Counted from the stretch's first letter, positions 31,230 to 41,885 are shown. The stretch is DNA of 64,000 bases from Oscillospiraceae bacterium (GCA_902788505.1 CADAKH010000007.1:1-64000), one strand, 5' to 3'. Translations and numbers: made by a program. Notes: generated by a model not told the origin, from the letters alone.

Positions 31230-33497
31230 TTACTTTATTTCTCTATATTCAGGATACGAAGGTATCGCGCCTTTCCGCTGTACGCTTATGGCGCTGAAGC
31301 GGTTCGCGAAGTCCAGACATTCCTTGATTACCGGCAGAGGACAACCAGCGACGTTATCCTTCCCCACTCCTGACGTTCTGAGCTTCCACAGGAACGAACC
31401 GATGAATCCGTCACCCGCACCGGTAGTATCGATCGCATTAACAGCAGGACTGACAGACGAAACGCATCCCGAAGAAGTGTAAGCATCTGCTCCGTCTTTG
31501 CCCTTCGTAAGTATCACGAGCTTAACGTTACCCTTAAACAGAGCAGGCAGTGCCTCATCAATCGAAGAGGTTCCTGCAATGAACTCAAGTTCCTCGTCTG
31601 ATATCTTCACTATGTCGCAGTCAGGAATGAATTCCCAAATGACACGTTTTAATTCGTCTTTGTCATCCCAGAGCATGAATCTCAGATTGGGATCGAAGCT
31701 TATCAGCGCGCCCTGTCTTCTTGCTATGGTGACAGCAGCATGGTGTGCATCCCTCATCGGGAAGTCACCTAACGACACGCTGCAAAAATGCAGTGCATAA
31801 CACCCATCCAGCATCTCGCCTGTTACCTGTGACGCATCGAAAAGCATGTCGGCAGACGGATTGCGGTAGAACGAATACGTATTCTTGCCGTCTTTGGTCT
31901 GGCTTACAAAAGCAAGGGCCGTATTGGCAGCCGAAATATAAGAAATAAATGAAGTATCTACACCTGCATCATTCAGGGTTCTCGTGATGATGTCACCAAA
32001 AGGATCAAGCCCCAACTGAGTGATCATTCGCGACTTTCCGCCGAGTTTTGAGAATGCGCCGCACACATTGGCAGGTGCGCCGCCTGCTGCAGGCGAGAAT
32101 GCACCTACTTCGTAAAACTCACACCCCTTCTTGTCAGGAATAAAATCGATAAGCGCTTCACCGATCGCAACAAGAGTGTCGTTCAGCCTCAATGCAGTAA
32201 CAGTTGCTAAAGCACCGTTCTCTTCGATCTTTACCTGACGGTATTCGGGATAGAATCTTGTCGACATGACATAGCGGCCGTCATTTATATATATTTCCAA
32301 TGACGATACATCTGCTATGATGCGGAGCGAATCAAGCGAATCGAGTTTTATCTTCCGCTCTTTTCTGCCATAACCTTCACCGTTCGTGAAATGCAGACTG
32401 AATACTCCTTCAGATCTATTCCATGTGATCTCAGCACCTGATACCGACAGCTTGAACTCCGATGCAAACTCTGATGCATTGACTTCAAACGGAAGCCCTT
32501 CCCAGGCTTCGCCGTCAACATTCTTTGCATTCTTCTTCAACGAAGATAATTCACGGATAGGATTCTGCAACAACTTACCATCAGCACCGACGCTTAATTT
32601 GCGCGGCAGAGTCAGACAGTGCTGCCAGCCAAGTTCTGTCGTAGGGTTGGTATAGGAATCATCGCCTATTCCCATCCAGCCGATAAGAAGTCTTCTGCCG
32701 TCAGGTGCAGTAAAAGTCTGCGGTGCGTAAAAATCAAAGCCGTAATCGAATTCTTCAAAGTCTGCTAATTCATCATCTTTAAAAGTGAAATAGCCGCTCT
32801 GGAAAATGTTCTGATATTTGTATTCTCCCTGTGCGATTCCCTGCGGACATAAAGCAAGGAACTTCTTTCCTTCAAGTTCAAACATGTCAGGACATTCCCA
32901 CATGTAGCCCATATCAGGTGCACTCAAAGTTCCTTTGTATTCAAATGAGTCGGGAGAAGCCCCTTCATACAAAAGGACACAGCCCCTGTCATCCTTTGTC
33001 CTCGCACCAAGCACCATTTTGTAAATGCCGTTTTCGATCCACACCTTGGGATCTCTTACATGGCACGAGCAGAAATCAGGATAATCCGTATTTCTGAGAA
33101 GTACTTTTTTGGGAGACATTTTCGAGCCGTCTGAAGAAGTAACCTTGATGACATTCGCACCTCTTCCTTCAAGCACAAAGTCGTGATTGCCTTCTTCCAT
33201 AACATTGCCCGTATAGAAGAATTCAATGTGATCATCAAAAGGAACTGCGCATCCTGAGAAAACGCCATCCCTGTCTTCCGGGATATCAGCCTCTAGAACA
33301 ATGCCTTTATATTTCCAGGAAAGAAGGTCAGAACTTACATAGTGTCCCCAGCGGCGGACACTTTCGCCATTGGGAGTTCCGGGAGAATACTGGAAATACA
33401 CATGATAAAAACCGCCATAGTAACACAGTCCGTTAGGGTCGTTCATCCAGCCTTCCGGCGGCTCAATATGAAGCTGCTGTCTCCACTCGCCCCTCAT
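31230..33497 (-). CDS. Bifunctional sucrase (GH32)-fructokinase (PfkB) fusion
   Basis: This 755-residue protein carries two complete enzymes in one chain. Residues 1-440 are a glycoside hydrolase 32 sucrose(-6-phosphate) hydrolase/beta-fructosidase: WMNDPNG with nucleophile D20, the RDP motif (148-150), and the acid/base glutamate in ECPD (E201), then the beta-sandwich domain. Residues 442-755 are a PfkB-family fructokinase: LVAIGEALIDF, GGAPANV near 472, and TTGAGDG (691-697) with catalytic D696. The second domain begins almost without linker where a free fructokinase would have its first residues. Together they would split sucrose (or its 6-phosphate) and phosphorylate the released fructose. 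No signal peptide is seen, so it acts in the cytosol. It follows rodA by 15 bases; no transporter is adjacent. Confidence 0.93.
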   Translation of the reverse strand: MRGEWRQQLHIEPPEGWMNDPNGLCYYGGFYHVYFQYSPGTPNGESVRRWGHYVSSDLLSWKYKGIVLEADIPEDRDGVFSGCAVPFDDHIEFFYTGNVMEEGNHDFVLEGRGANVIKVTSSDGSKMSPKKVLLRNTDYPDFCSCHVRDPKVWIENGIYKMVLGARTKDDRGCVLLYEGASPDSFEYKGTLSAPDMGYMWECPDMFELEGKKFLALCPQGIAQGEYKYQNIFQSGYFTFKDDELADFEEFDYGFDFYAPQTFTAPDGRRLLIGWMGIGDDSYTNPTTELGWQHCLTLPRKLSVGADGKLLQNPIRELSSLKKNAKNVDGEAWEGLPFEVNASEFASEFKLSVSGAEITWNRSEGVFSLHFTNGEGYGRKERKIKLDSLDSLRIIADVSSLEIYINDGRYVMSTRFYPEYRQVKIEENGALATVTALRLNDTLVAIGEALIDFIPDKKGCEFYEVGAFSPAAGGAPANVCGAFSKLGGKSRMITQLGLDPFGDIITRTLNDAGVDTSFISYISAANTALAFVSQTKDGKNTYSFYRNPSADMLFDASQVTGEMLDGCYALHFCSVSLGDFPMRDAHHAAVTIARRQGALISFDPNLRFMLWDDKDELKRVIWEFIPDCDIVKISDEELEFIAGTSSIDEALPALFKGNVKLVILTKGKDGADAYTSSGCVSSVSPAVNAIDTTGAGDGFIGSFLWKLRTSGVGKDNVAGCPLPVIKECLDFANRFSAISVQRKGAIPSYPEYREIK

Positions 33498-33512
33498 TTC
33501 AATCCTCCTGCG

Positions 33513-34637
33513 CTAAGTATTCCGTGACATCGAAATATTGAGGATAACCCCGAATGCCAGATAATTGATCAGCATGGCAGTACCTCCGTAACTGATGAAT
33601 GGCAGTGGGATTCCGGTGATAGGAAGAAGTCCTACCGCCATACCCATGTTCTCGATATAGTGGAATGCAAAATATCCTGTAAATCCCGTAAGCATGTATG
33701 AAGCAGATTTGGAAGGAACTTTCGCTGCAACATAAAGGCATCTGCAAAGGAAGAAAAATGCGAGGATTATTACCGCAGTAGTTCCGATAAATCCCATATG
33801 CTCTGATATGGCAGCGAAGATAAAGTCGCTCTCCTTAACCGGCACGCTTGTAAGGATGCCGGTGTGGTTGCCTGTAAGACCGCCTGAAGCGATAGCGGCT
33901 TTGGACTGCATCAGATTATACTCAGAACGCGGGTCTGAGCCTTGGAAAACGAGTGAAAGAATTCTGTCTTTCTGATAAGGCTTCAGATAGAAGAACCAAA
34001 CAGCAGGGACAACGATTACGACGAATGACGAGAATGCAAGAAGGAAGTATCTGTATCTTACACCCCATGTGAAAAGCATACATACGAATGTAAATACGAT
34101 AACCATCGCCGTACCGAAGTCAGGCTGTGTCAGGATAAGGAGCATCGGCGGTGCATATACGGCTGCCATAATTCCAAATCCCTTGAGCAGCGAATACTCC
34201 TTGTTGTGCATTGACTCGAAAATATCTGCCGCCACCATGATAAGACCAAGCTTGGCAAGCTCGGACGGCTGGAAGTTACCGACGATCGGGAGGTTAAGCC
34301 ACGAATCGGCGCCCCATGATGCAGCAAGCGAATAACCGTCGATAGGCACAAGGATCAAAAGGAACAACGATACAGCATAGATGAGACGTCCGATTACTTT
34401 CAGGAAATGCTCATCAAGCAAACTGATTATCAGTGCACCGATAATGCCGCCTACCGTGGCAGCGATCTGTCTGTAATAGTTGCCGGGATAAGCAGCGTAA
34501 CCTTTTGATAAAACTCTTTGAAGAACGTAAAGGCCGATTATCGTCATCGCCAATACAGGCACGACAAGATAATAATCGACGGTCTTAAGACCGTCTTTCC
34601 CGCGAAGTTTAACAACGCCGGAACCAGCCTTATCCAT
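33513..34637 (-). CDS. rodA: Rod-shape SEDS glycosyltransferase RodA
   Basis: This 374-residue SEDS-family integral membrane protein polymerises lipid II during side-wall elongation. It has about ten membrane segments and the family signatures GSDPRSEYNLMQSKAAIASGG, DFIFAAISEHMGFIG and LPITGIPLPFISYGGTAML. The shorter N-terminus than the FtsW at 21606-23033 and the separate location support RodA, though a second FtsW/SpoVE cannot be excluded. It lies 2 bases after lgt. Confidence 0.9.
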   Translation of the reverse strand: MDKAGSGVVKLRGKDGLKTVDYYLVVPVLAMTIIGLYVLQRVLSKGYAAYPGNYYRQIAATVGGIIGALIISLLDEHFLKVIGRLIYAVSLFLLILVPIDGYSLAASWGADSWLNLPIVGNFQPSELAKLGLIMVAADIFESMHNKEYSLLKGFGIMAAVYAPPMLLILTQPDFGTAMVIVFTFVCMLFTWGVRYRYFLLAFSSFVVIVVPAVWFFYLKPYQKDRILSLVFQGSDPRSEYNLMQSKAAIASGGLTGNHTGILTSVPVKESDFIFAAISEHMGFIGTTAVIILAFFFLCRCLYVAAKVPSKSASYMLTGFTGYFAFHYIENMGMAVGLLPITGIPLPFISYGGTAMLINYLAFGVILNISMSRNT

Positions 34638-34639
34638 TA

Positions 34640-35530
34640 TTATTTCTTTCCTTCTCCTGTTGAAGCCTCAGCATAGAGCTTCTTTGGGAAACCCTTTTTC
34701 TCGAATCTCCTGGTTCTTGCATAAGCAATATAAAGAAGGGCTGCAATAACGAAAATAAGAGACAAGAGCTGTGAGATCCTGATGCTTGTGTGTCCGATAT
34801 AAAGAGAATCGGTTCTCATTCCTTCAATAAAGAATCTTGCCGTTCCGTAAAGCGCAAAATAAGCGCATGATGTCTCGAAAGGGATCTTCGAATGCTTCCT
34901 TATATAAAGAAGAATGAAGAAGATAGCGAGATCCGCAAGTGACTCATATAAGAATGTCGGATGGACAGGCATAGTCGATACGAGTGTCGGGCATGAGACC
35001 TCGAGATAGCTCTGAACGGTTGAGCTTGTCATACCCCAGGGAAGATTTGTTGTCGTACCGAAGCACTCCTGGTTAAAGAAGTTGCCCCATCTTCCGATAG
35101 CCTGTCCCAAAGGCAGATAAACAATACAATAGTCGGCAAGTTCTCTGAAAGGGATCTTCCTTATATGGCACATAACGAGAGCGCCGAGAAATACAAGGAT
35201 AACGCCGCCGTAGATAGCAAGTCCGCCATTCCTGAGATTGATTATCTCCTTGGGATTCTGGCCATAGTAATCCCAGTTGCATGCGACAAAGTAAAGTCTT
35301 GCACCGATAATGGCACATGGAATGATCAGAAGGATGGTGTCATAAACAAGACCTTCAGGAAATTTCAGGCTCTTAGCCTGTTTTACTGCGAGTATTACGC
35401 TCAGTACGAGAGCCAGCGCAATAAGAAGACCGTACCAATATACTTCAATGCCTCCGATCCTGAAAGCAACAGGATTGACATTAAATGTCCATCCGAGTCC
35501 CGGAAAGCTTACTTCTACACCGTTTGTCAT
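34640..35530 (-). CDS. lgt: Prolipoprotein diacylglyceryl transferase Lgt
   Basis: This 296-residue membrane enzyme transfers diacylglycerol from phosphatidylglycerol to the lipobox cysteine of prelipoproteins. It has about seven membrane segments, the GGLAIYGGVI segment, the Lgt signature GRWGNFFNQE and the HPTFLYES motif. AGGGAGG lies upstream of the ATG. It starts a lgt-rodA-sucrase transcription unit; a possible extended -10 (TGGTAATAT) sits in the 103-base gap to ribF. Confidence 0.95.
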   Translation of the reverse strand: MTNGVEVSFPGLGWTFNVNPVAFRIGGIEVYWYGLLIALALVLSVILAVKQAKSLKFPEGLVYDTILLIIPCAIIGARLYFVACNWDYYGQNPKEIINLRNGGLAIYGGVILVFLGALVMCHIRKIPFRELADYCIVYLPLGQAIGRWGNFFNQECFGTTTNLPWGMTSSTVQSYLEVSCPTLVSTMPVHPTFLYESLADLAIFFILLYIRKHSKIPFETSCAYFALYGTARFFIEGMRTDSLYIGHTSIRISQLLSLIFVIAALLYIAYARTRRFEKKGFPKKLYAEASTGEGKK

Positions 35531-35633
35531 GTTTCCTTATCCTCCCTGCCCGTTATAGGGTCAGTAAATCCCTGATATATTACCACAAAATCCTATGCCT
35601 ATTTCCGCATTTTCAGGTATAAGCGAATGAATT

Positions 35634-36578
35634 TCATATAAAGCCCTGCCCTTTAAGGAATTCCAACGCCTGTTTCTTGTTGAGATCCACTGCATCAATA
35701 AGCTCTTCTTTCGATTCATAGTGAGTCTCAGGTCTTAAGAAATGCATCAGTTCAACCGAGAATTTAGCGCCGTAGATATCCTCATCAAAATCGAAAATGA
35801 AAGTCTCGGCAACGTCATTTACTGCATCTTCAAGTGTCGGCCTTCTTCCGATATTGGTAACACCGTAAAGCACCCTTTGCCCCAGAAGGATACGTGATAC
35901 ATATACGCCTCTTCTGACGACATACTTGTCTTCGCTGATATTGATATTGGCAGTGGGAAAGCCCATAGTCCTTCCGAGTTTCTTGCCGTGGACGCAGGTT
36001 CCTGAATACGAGAAGTATCTTCCGCCGCAGAGTTTTGCAGCAAGATCGACATCGCCTTCTGAAAGAGCTTTCCTGAGCCATGTTGTGGATATCTTATTGT
36101 CAGTTCCTTCGAGCAAGCGGTCCTTTACGACGATAACACGTATGCCATTTGCTTTTGCAAATTCTTTTATCATGTTAACGTCGCCTTCTGCATCTTTGCC
36201 GAACCTGTAATCCTCACCCATAACCAGTGTATCTGCGACTGCGCGGTAAAGAAGAATATCCGTAAGATACTTTTCAGGTTCCATGTTTTTCACGGAATCA
36301 AAATCCAATATAAGGAGTTCGTCAGCACCGGCGCCGCCTATGAGCTTCAATCTCTCGTCAGGCGTATATAAAGACTTGTTATCATTCTTGAAAAGATTCC
36401 GAAATGTCTGGACAGTCGATGTCAGGCCGTCTCTTTCTGCTATCGAAACAGCTTTTCTGATTATATCCAGATGTCCCTGATGGACCCCGTCGAAAAGACC
36501 GAGCGCAATGACCCTGCCCTTCGTTTCGAGAGGAAGATTTTCAAGACCGTATGTATTGCAAACTTTAATCATGGGCAT
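35634..36578 (-). CDS. ribF: Bifunctional riboflavin kinase/FMN adenylyltransferase RibF
   Basis: This 314-residue enzyme makes FMN and FAD from riboflavin. The N-terminal nucleotidyltransferase has ALGLFDGVHQGHLDII and the C-terminal riboflavin kinase domain has GRTMGFPTANI and the RRGVYVSRI segment. Start codons at 36578 and 36572 are both possible; the first overlaps the truB 3' end by 14 bases. It is the last gene of the rimP-nusA-infB operon; truB-ribF is a common pair. Confidence 0.95.
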   Translation of the reverse strand: MPMIKVCNTYGLENLPLETKGRVIALGLFDGVHQGHLDIIRKAVSIAERDGLTSTVQTFRNLFKNDNKSLYTPDERLKLIGGAGADELLILDFDSVKNMEPEKYLTDILLYRAVADTLVMGEDYRFGKDAEGDVNMIKEFAKANGIRVIVVKDRLLEGTDNKISTTWLRKALSEGDVDLAAKLCGGRYFSYSGTCVHGKKLGRTMGFPTANINISEDKYVVRRGVYVSRILLGQRVLYGVTNIGRRPTLEDAVNDVAETFIFDFDEDIYGAKFSVELMHFLRPETHYESKEELIDAVDLNKKQALEFLKGQGFI

Positions 36579-37506
36579 AAAGTCTCTCTATTCTCATAAG
36601 TAATGTCCCGTTCTCCAAAGCAGGGTAAACGACAGCAATAAGCCGGCCTTCAAAAGTTGCTCTGTAATAGATCCTGTCATCGCCCGGATCTTTAGACGAA
36701 ACCGGGAAAGCGATCTTTCGTCCGAACCCTATATCCTTTGCCTGTTTCGTATCAAGTTTGATCTCAGGCAAAAAACTGATCGTCTCGGATGCATCCCTGA
36801 CAAAAGAGAAATCGCCTTCATCTGCCATCTTCTGAAGTTCTTCAGGAGTAAAAGCATCCTTAACATTGAACTGGCCGTTGACAGTCCTTCTCAACGAATC
36901 AGCATATGCTCCGTAACCTGTGATATCGCCAAGATCAGAGCAGATAGTTCTTATATATGTGCCCTTGGAACACTGGCAGTCGAAATCCACAGCAAGACCT
37001 TTTTCAGGCTTTGAAATATCAGTAATATTAAGAGAATAGACATTTACCGGAACAGGCTTCAGATCAGGCATCTCACCTTTTCTTGCAAGCTCATATGCTT
37101 TCCTGCCGTCGATCTTCTTTGCAGAATAAGCAGGCGGCAGCTGCTCTTTTGTATTGCGGACTTTTTCCATTGCATCACGGATTATCCTGTAATCAGTCTT
37201 CTCGAGCTCAGACAGTTCTTCTTCAGACGGATAGTTCTCAGAGATGATATCACCTGTCTTATCCATCGTATCCGTCTTTGCACCGAAGATACATTTGCAG
37301 GAATAACCTTTATCAAAACCTTCACAGAATCTCAGGAACTTCAGCCCCTTGCCCACAAAGACCGGAAGCAATCCGGTAGCAAAAGGATCCAGCGTTCCGA
37401 GATGACCTACTTTGCGGGTTCCCAAAAGGTTGCCGACAAAACGGTCCGTCTTGAAAGAAGTCCATCCTTCGGGCTTATCAACAAGGATAAATCCGTCCTG
37501 AATCAT
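36565..37506 (-). CDS. truB: tRNA pseudouridine55 synthase TruB
   Basis: This 313-residue enzyme makes pseudouridine 55 in the T-loop of tRNAs. The catalytic aspartate lies in GHLGTLDPFATGLLPV near residue 40, and PPAYSAKKIDGRKAYELAR and the CSKGTYIRTICSDLG motif are family-typical. Its start overlaps the nrnA stop by 4 bases, and ribF overlaps its own end. Confidence 0.96.
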   Translation of the reverse strand: MIQDGFILVDKPEGWTSFKTDRFVGNLLGTRKVGHLGTLDPFATGLLPVFVGKGLKFLRFCEGFDKGYSCKCIFGAKTDTMDKTGDIISENYPSEEELSELEKTDYRIIRDAMEKVRNTKEQLPPAYSAKKIDGRKAYELARKGEMPDLKPVPVNVYSLNITDISKPEKGLAVDFDCQCSKGTYIRTICSDLGDITGYGAYADSLRRTVNGQFNVKDAFTPEELQKMADEGDFSFVRDASETISFLPEIKLDTKQAKDIGFGRKIAFPVSSKDPGDDRIYYRATFEGRLIAVVYPALENGTLLMRIERLYAHD

Positions 37507-38567
37507 AAAGTTGCCTGAACCCTTTTGATTATCTCTTCGGCAGTCTCATTAATGTCACCATATACAGTGAAGCCTGCCGCTCTCATATGACCGCCGCCGC
37601 CAAAACCTTCAGCGAATTTCGAACAGTCAAAATATTCCTGTGATCTGACATTGCCCCTTATCTCGCCGCTCTCAAGCTGTCTTAAGACTATCGCAAGTTC
37701 TACGCCGTCAATATCACGCATTGCCGATACAACATCATCCACGCCGTCGGGATCAGCGTTGAATTCAACAAATTGCGAATAAGGCACAACCGTTAATGCG
37801 AATCTGTCGTCGCAATAAAACTTAACCTCTGATCTGGCTTTTGCAGACAAAAGGAATTTCTGCTTTGTCTTGCGGTCGAAAAGGTTGTAGCACACTTCGG
37901 AGATATCTCCGCCGAGCTCGATCAGGAGTCCTGCGGATTCAAGAGTCTCCGGCCTTGTATTCTTAAAAGTAAACCTTCCGGTATCAGTAACGATTCCGGC
38001 AAGCACTGCCTTTGCAGCATTAGGCGTAAGGATATCCTTTAATTCTTTTCCTGTCATCCCGGATATCTGTTCTGCTACATAGAAGACCATCTCACTCGCT
38101 GATGATGCTTCAGGATCGATCCAGAGATTATCTGATCTGGTGGTAACAGATGCGTGATGATCAATAACGGTCTTATCTTCAACAGAATCAAATATCTCGC
38201 CACAAACACCCATCCTTGAAGATTCGGAGATATCGGTGGCTATTGCAGCACAGATCTTTCTACCGGCCAGTGTCCCCGAGATCTTGAATTCCTCGGCAAG
38301 ATGCGAACCGCCGTCAGGACGGAAGAACAGATCATCAATTCCCAAAAACTTCATGTTCTCAGGAAGTGATTCCGGAATGGCAACATAAGCTGCTGCTCCA
38401 AAACTTCTGATAATGGAGCATATTCCGGATGCAGAGCCGACACAGTCTCCGTCAACACTTCTGTGAAGGAAGATCAGTACTGCCTCGTCATTTTTCTTAG
38501 CCTTATCTATAACGCTTAAGATGTTTTTCGCGCTCCTGGCGCTTCCTTCTTTATAGCGTTCTCTCAT
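37503..38567 (-). CDS. nrnA: DHH-family oligoribonuclease / pAp phosphatase NrnA
   Basis: This 354-residue DHH/DHHA1 phosphoesterase degrades nanoRNA and 3'-phosphoadenosine 5'-phosphate. HRSVDGDCVGS supplies the first metal ligands, DHHAS the signature, and the C-terminal DHHA1 domain has the GGGGHMRAAGF motif. The ATG at 38567, 8 bases after GGAG, is preferred over the TTG at 38570. It lies between rbfA and truB, the usual position. Confidence 0.93.
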   Translation of the reverse strand: MRERYKEGSARSAKNILSVIDKAKKNDEAVLIFLHRSVDGDCVGSASGICSIIRSFGAAAYVAIPESLPENMKFLGIDDLFFRPDGGSHLAEEFKISGTLAGRKICAAIATDISESSRMGVCGEIFDSVEDKTVIDHHASVTTRSDNLWIDPEASSASEMVFYVAEQISGMTGKELKDILTPNAAKAVLAGIVTDTGRFTFKNTRPETLESAGLLIELGGDISEVCYNLFDRKTKQKFLLSAKARSEVKFYCDDRFALTVVPYSQFVEFNADPDGVDDVVSAMRDIDGVELAIVLRQLESGEIRGNVRSQEYFDCSKFAEGFGGGGHMRAAGFTVYGDINETAEEIIKRVQATL

Positions 38568-38620
38568 CAATGAATCTCCGTTTCTTCAGGCTCGTCAAAA
38601 AGGTAATGGCAAAGAAGCTG

Positions 38621-39034
38621 TTACGCTTCTTCGCCACCTTCCTCTTTGTTACCGTTTTTCTCTTCTCTGGCGAGTCTTCTCGCCTCGTCTTCCTTGATTG
38701 TCTTATCGATCAAAGCTTCCATCCTGAGCGCATTATTAAGAGTGTTATCAAGTTTGAAGCTCAGTTCCGGAGCAACTCGTAAGTTGATCTCCTGCACAGT
38801 CTCGTAACGGATAAATCCCTTAGCGTGCTCAATGGCTTCCATAGCCTCTTTCTGTGTCTTCTCATCACCGTAAACGGAAATGAATACAGTCGCATGAGAA
38901 AGATCACGGCTCATCTTGACGGATGTAACAGATGTAAGCAAAGGAACTCTGGGATCCTTTAACTTTGTCGAGATTATAGTCGAGATGATTTTCTGGATCT
39001 CATCTCCGACTATCTCAGGTCTTCTGTTTTTCAT
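38621..39034 (-). CDS. rbfA: Ribosome-binding factor A
   Basis: This 137-residue KH-like 30S maturation factor has the family pattern from EIQKIISTIISTKLKDPRVPLLTSVTSV through FIRYETVQEINLRVAPELSF. The C-terminal tail (about residues 115-137) is rich in Glu, Lys and Gly and probably disordered. It follows infB by one base. Confidence 0.94.
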   Translation of the reverse strand: MKNRRPEIVGDEIQKIISTIISTKLKDPRVPLLTSVTSVKMSRDLSHATVFISVYGDEKTQKEAMEAIEHAKGFIRYETVQEINLRVAPELSFKLDNTLNNALRMEALIDKTIKEDEARRLAREEKNGNKEEGGEEA

Positions 39035-39035
39035 A

Positions 39036-41885
39036 TCAGTCCCTCTTTACTTCGACGTTGCCGAATGCTTCGATAACGTCGCCGATCTTAATGTCGTTAT
39101 ACTTCTCGACTGTAAGACCGCACTCGTGTCCGGATACTACTTCTTTTACAGAATCTTTCTCGTGCTGCAATGAACCGAGAACACCTGTATAAACAACGAC
39201 GTCATCTCTGATGACTCTGACGTTGGAAGATCTAAGGATCTTACCGTCCGTAACATAGCATCCACCGATAGTACCGATGCCGCTGACCTTGAAGAGCTGT
39301 CTGACTTCTGCATGACCCCAGACAACTTCCTCGATCTTAGGTGCGAGCATACCCTTCATAGCGTTCTCGACATCTTCGATAGCATTATAGATAACGCTGT
39401 AGAGTCTGATGTCTACGCCTGTTTCCTTAGCCTTATCAATGATCATCTGTGAAGGTCTTACGTTAAAGCCGATGATGATAGCGTTGGATACGTCAGCAAG
39501 AACGATATCGGACTCGTTGATCGCACCGACCGCGCCGTGGATAACATTGATCTTAACTTCTTCGTTTGAGAGCTTCTCCAATGACTGCTGTACGGCTTCG
39601 ACAGAACCCTGGACATCAGCCTTGATGATGATGTTGAGGTCCTTAACGTCGCCTGCTGCCATCTGGGCTGCGAGTGTATCAAGGCTCATCTTTGATGATC
39701 TGTGGAGCTGCTCTTCTCTCTGCTTGATCTTACGCTTTTCAACGAGCTGTCTTGCTGTCTTATCATCAGATACAGCGAAAAGGATCTCGCCGGCCTGGGG
39801 AACCTCAGGTAAACCTAAGATCTCTACAGGGATAGAAGGACCTGCCTTCTTGATAGCTACGCCCTTATCATCGTACATAGCTCTTACATTACCGAGAATA
39901 GGTCCGCAGACAACTGTATCGCCCTGTCTCAATGTACCGCGCTGAATGAGTACGGAAGCAACAGGACCTCTGTTCTTATCGAGCTTAGCCTCGATAACGG
40001 CACCCTTAGCCTGACCCTTGGGATCTGCCTTGAGTTCCATGACGTCTGCTGTGAGGAGAACGTTCTCGAGAAGTTCATCAATACCTGTACCCTGCTTAGC
40101 GGAAATAGGCACCATGATCGTCTGGCCGCCCCACTCTTCACAGATGAGACCATACTGTGTAAGTTCCTGCTTAACTCTGTCAGGATTTGCGCCCGGCTTA
40201 TCGATCTTGTTGATTGCAACGATGATCTCTGTATTAGCAGCCTTTGCGTGGTTGATAGCTTCGATCGTCTGAGGCATTACACCGTCGTCTGCAGCTACAA
40301 CGAGGATAGCGATATCGGTGAACTGTGCGCCTCTTGCTCTCATCGTGGTGAACGCTTCGTGACCCGGGGTATCAAGGAATGTAATCTGACGTCCCTTGAG
40401 TCTTACGGTGTAAGCACCGATCTTCTGTGTGATACCGCCGGCTTCGCCTTCGGTTACGTTGGAAGATCTGATCTTATCGAGGAGTGATGTCTTACCATGG
40501 TCAACGTGACCCATAACAACGACGACCGGAGGTCTGGGTTCGAGGTTCTCCGGATTATCCTCATCGTTGAAAAGGATATCTTCCTCTGTCTTCTCTTCAA
40601 GAAGTTCTGCATTGATTCCGAAGCTGTCTGCAACAAGGCATGCTGTATCAAAATCGAGTTCCTGGTTGATAGTTGCCATAACACCAAGCTTCATCAAAGC
40701 CATGATGATATCTGAACTCTTCTTGCCGATACCTTCAGCAAATTCCTTTACGGTGATGAATGCAGGGATCTTGATCTCTGTGATAACCTGCTCAACGACA
40801 GCCTGCTGTGTTTCCTGCTTCTTTTTCTTCTTTCTGAATGAGAAATCATCGTAATCACCGTCACTGTTTACTCTTCCGGTAAACTGTGAAGTGCGTGACT
40901 GCTTTCTCTTATCGATATTTGCATTCTTCTCGCCGTCTCTTCTGTCGGCATTGTTGTGCTTCTTATCGAAAGCACTCTTCTCTGCATATGAAGATCTGCT
41001 CTTCTTCGCATCTTCAATAGGAGCTTCAGCTCTCGGCTTGGGAGCTCTCTTGAACTGCGGACGTGCGCCGTCTTCATCCTTATCCTTATCAAAGCCGCCA
41101 CCCTGTTTCTGGAATCCGCCGCCTCTGTTCTGATATCCGGAACCGCCGCTTCTTACAGGGCTCTTCTTATCCCTGCCGGCATAAGTGATAACCGTTGAAC
41201 TTCTGATCGTCTCGCCTCTTGCAGGTACATCAGGAAGTGAAATAACTGCAGATGAGAGTCTGGGCTTCGGTGCTTCTTTTACCTCAGGCTTCTTCTCTTC
41301 CTTAACAGGCTCAGGCTTTACTTCTTCCTTTGCTTCATGTTTAGTCTCAGGCTTCACTTCAGTCTTAACTTCAGGCTTTGCTTCCGCCTTGGGTTCTTCC
41401 TTTACTTCGGGTGCCTTTACTTCCGGCTCTTCCTTCTTGCTCTCAGTCTTGGCAGAAACAGCTTTTGTTGTCTTTGAAGCAGGCTTTTCTTCTGTCTTTT
41501 CTTCAGAGGCAGCCTTCTTTGTTATCTTCTTTGCAGGCTTCTCCTCAGTCTTTTCTTCGGATGCAGCCTTCTTCGTTGTCTTCTTTGCAGGCTTTTCCTC
41601 AGTCTTTTCTTCGGATGCAGCCTTCTTCGTTGTCTTCTTGGCAGGTTTCTCCTCTGCCTTCTCTTCAGAAGCAGCCTTCTTTGTAGCCTTCTTTGCAGGC
41701 TTTACTTCAGCTTCCTCAACGGGAGCAGGTGCGGGAGTTGCTACTTCGGCCTTTACTTCTTCAACAGGAGTTTCAGGCGCATCTTCTGTCTTTTTCTTAT
41801 GTACACGGCCAAGTCTCATTTTCTTGCTGCCGGATACACCTCCGACTGTCAGGCCGCTCTTCTTGTTCTCATTATCTTCACTCAT
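39036..41885 (-). CDS. infB: Translation initiation factor IF-2
   Basis: This GTPase of about 949 residues positions initiator tRNA on the 30S subunit. The N-terminal 380 residues are a low-complexity Lys/Glu/Ala-rich region with about 4.5 copies of an 18-residue repeat ([22 protein letters not shown]) and a Gly/Arg-rich stretch. The IF2-N domain, G1 [28 protein letters not shown] (G3), NKIDKP (G4) and C-terminal IF-2 domains follow. The ATG at 41885, which overlaps the ylxQ stop as TGATG, is preferred over the TTG at 41888. Confidence 0.97.
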   Translation of the reverse strand: MSEDNENKKSGLTVGGVSGSKKMRLGRVHKKKTEDAPETPVEEVKAEVATPAPAPVEEAEVKPAKKATKKAASEEKAEEKPAKKTTKKAASEEKTEEKPAKKTTKKAASEEKTEEKPAKKITKKAASEEKTEEKPASKTTKAVSAKTESKKEEPEVKAPEVKEEPKAEAKPEVKTEVKPETKHEAKEEVKPEPVKEEKKPEVKEAPKPRLSSAVISLPDVPARGETIRSSTVITYAGRDKKSPVRSGGSGYQNRGGGFQKQGGGFDKDKDEDGARPQFKRAPKPRAEAPIEDAKKSRSSYAEKSAFDKKHNNADRRDGEKNANIDKRKQSRTSQFTGRVNSDGDYDDFSFRKKKKKQETQQAVVEQVITEIKIPAFITVKEFAEGIGKKSSDIIMALMKLGVMATINQELDFDTACLVADSFGINAELLEEKTEEDILFNDEDNPENLEPRPPVVVVMGHVDHGKTSLLDKIRSSNVTEGEAGGITQKIGAYTVRLKGRQITFLDTPGHEAFTTMRARGAQFTDIAILVVAADDGVMPQTIEAINHAKAANTEIIVAINKIDKPGANPDRVKQELTQYGLICEEWGGQTIMVPISAKQGTGIDELLENVLLTADVMELKADPKGQAKGAVIEAKLDKNRGPVASVLIQRGTLRQGDTVVCGPILGNVRAMYDDKGVAIKKAGPSIPVEILGLPEVPQAGEILFAVSDDKTARQLVEKRKIKQREEQLHRSSKMSLDTLAAQMAAGDVKDLNIIIKADVQGSVEAVQQSLEKLSNEEVKINVIHGAVGAINESDIVLADVSNAIIIGFNVRPSQMIIDKAKETGVDIRLYSVIYNAIEDVENAMKGMLAPKIEEVVWGHAEVRQLFKVSGIGTIGGCYVTDGKILRSSNVRVIRDDVVVYTGVLGSLQHEKDSVKEVVSGHECGLTVEKYNDIKIGDVIEAFGNVEVKRD
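41475..41702 (-). repeat. 54-bp tandem repeats in infB
   Basis: About four and a half copies of a 54-base unit encode the Lys/Ala/Glu repeats of the IF-2 N-terminus. The DNA units are highly similar, suggesting recent expansion and likely length variation between strains. Confidence 0.75.

Noticed and set aside
41475..41702. CRISPR-like array
   Set aside because: The repeats are contiguous, in frame and coding within infB; there are no unique spacers. No CRISPR array or cas gene was seen anywhere in the window.
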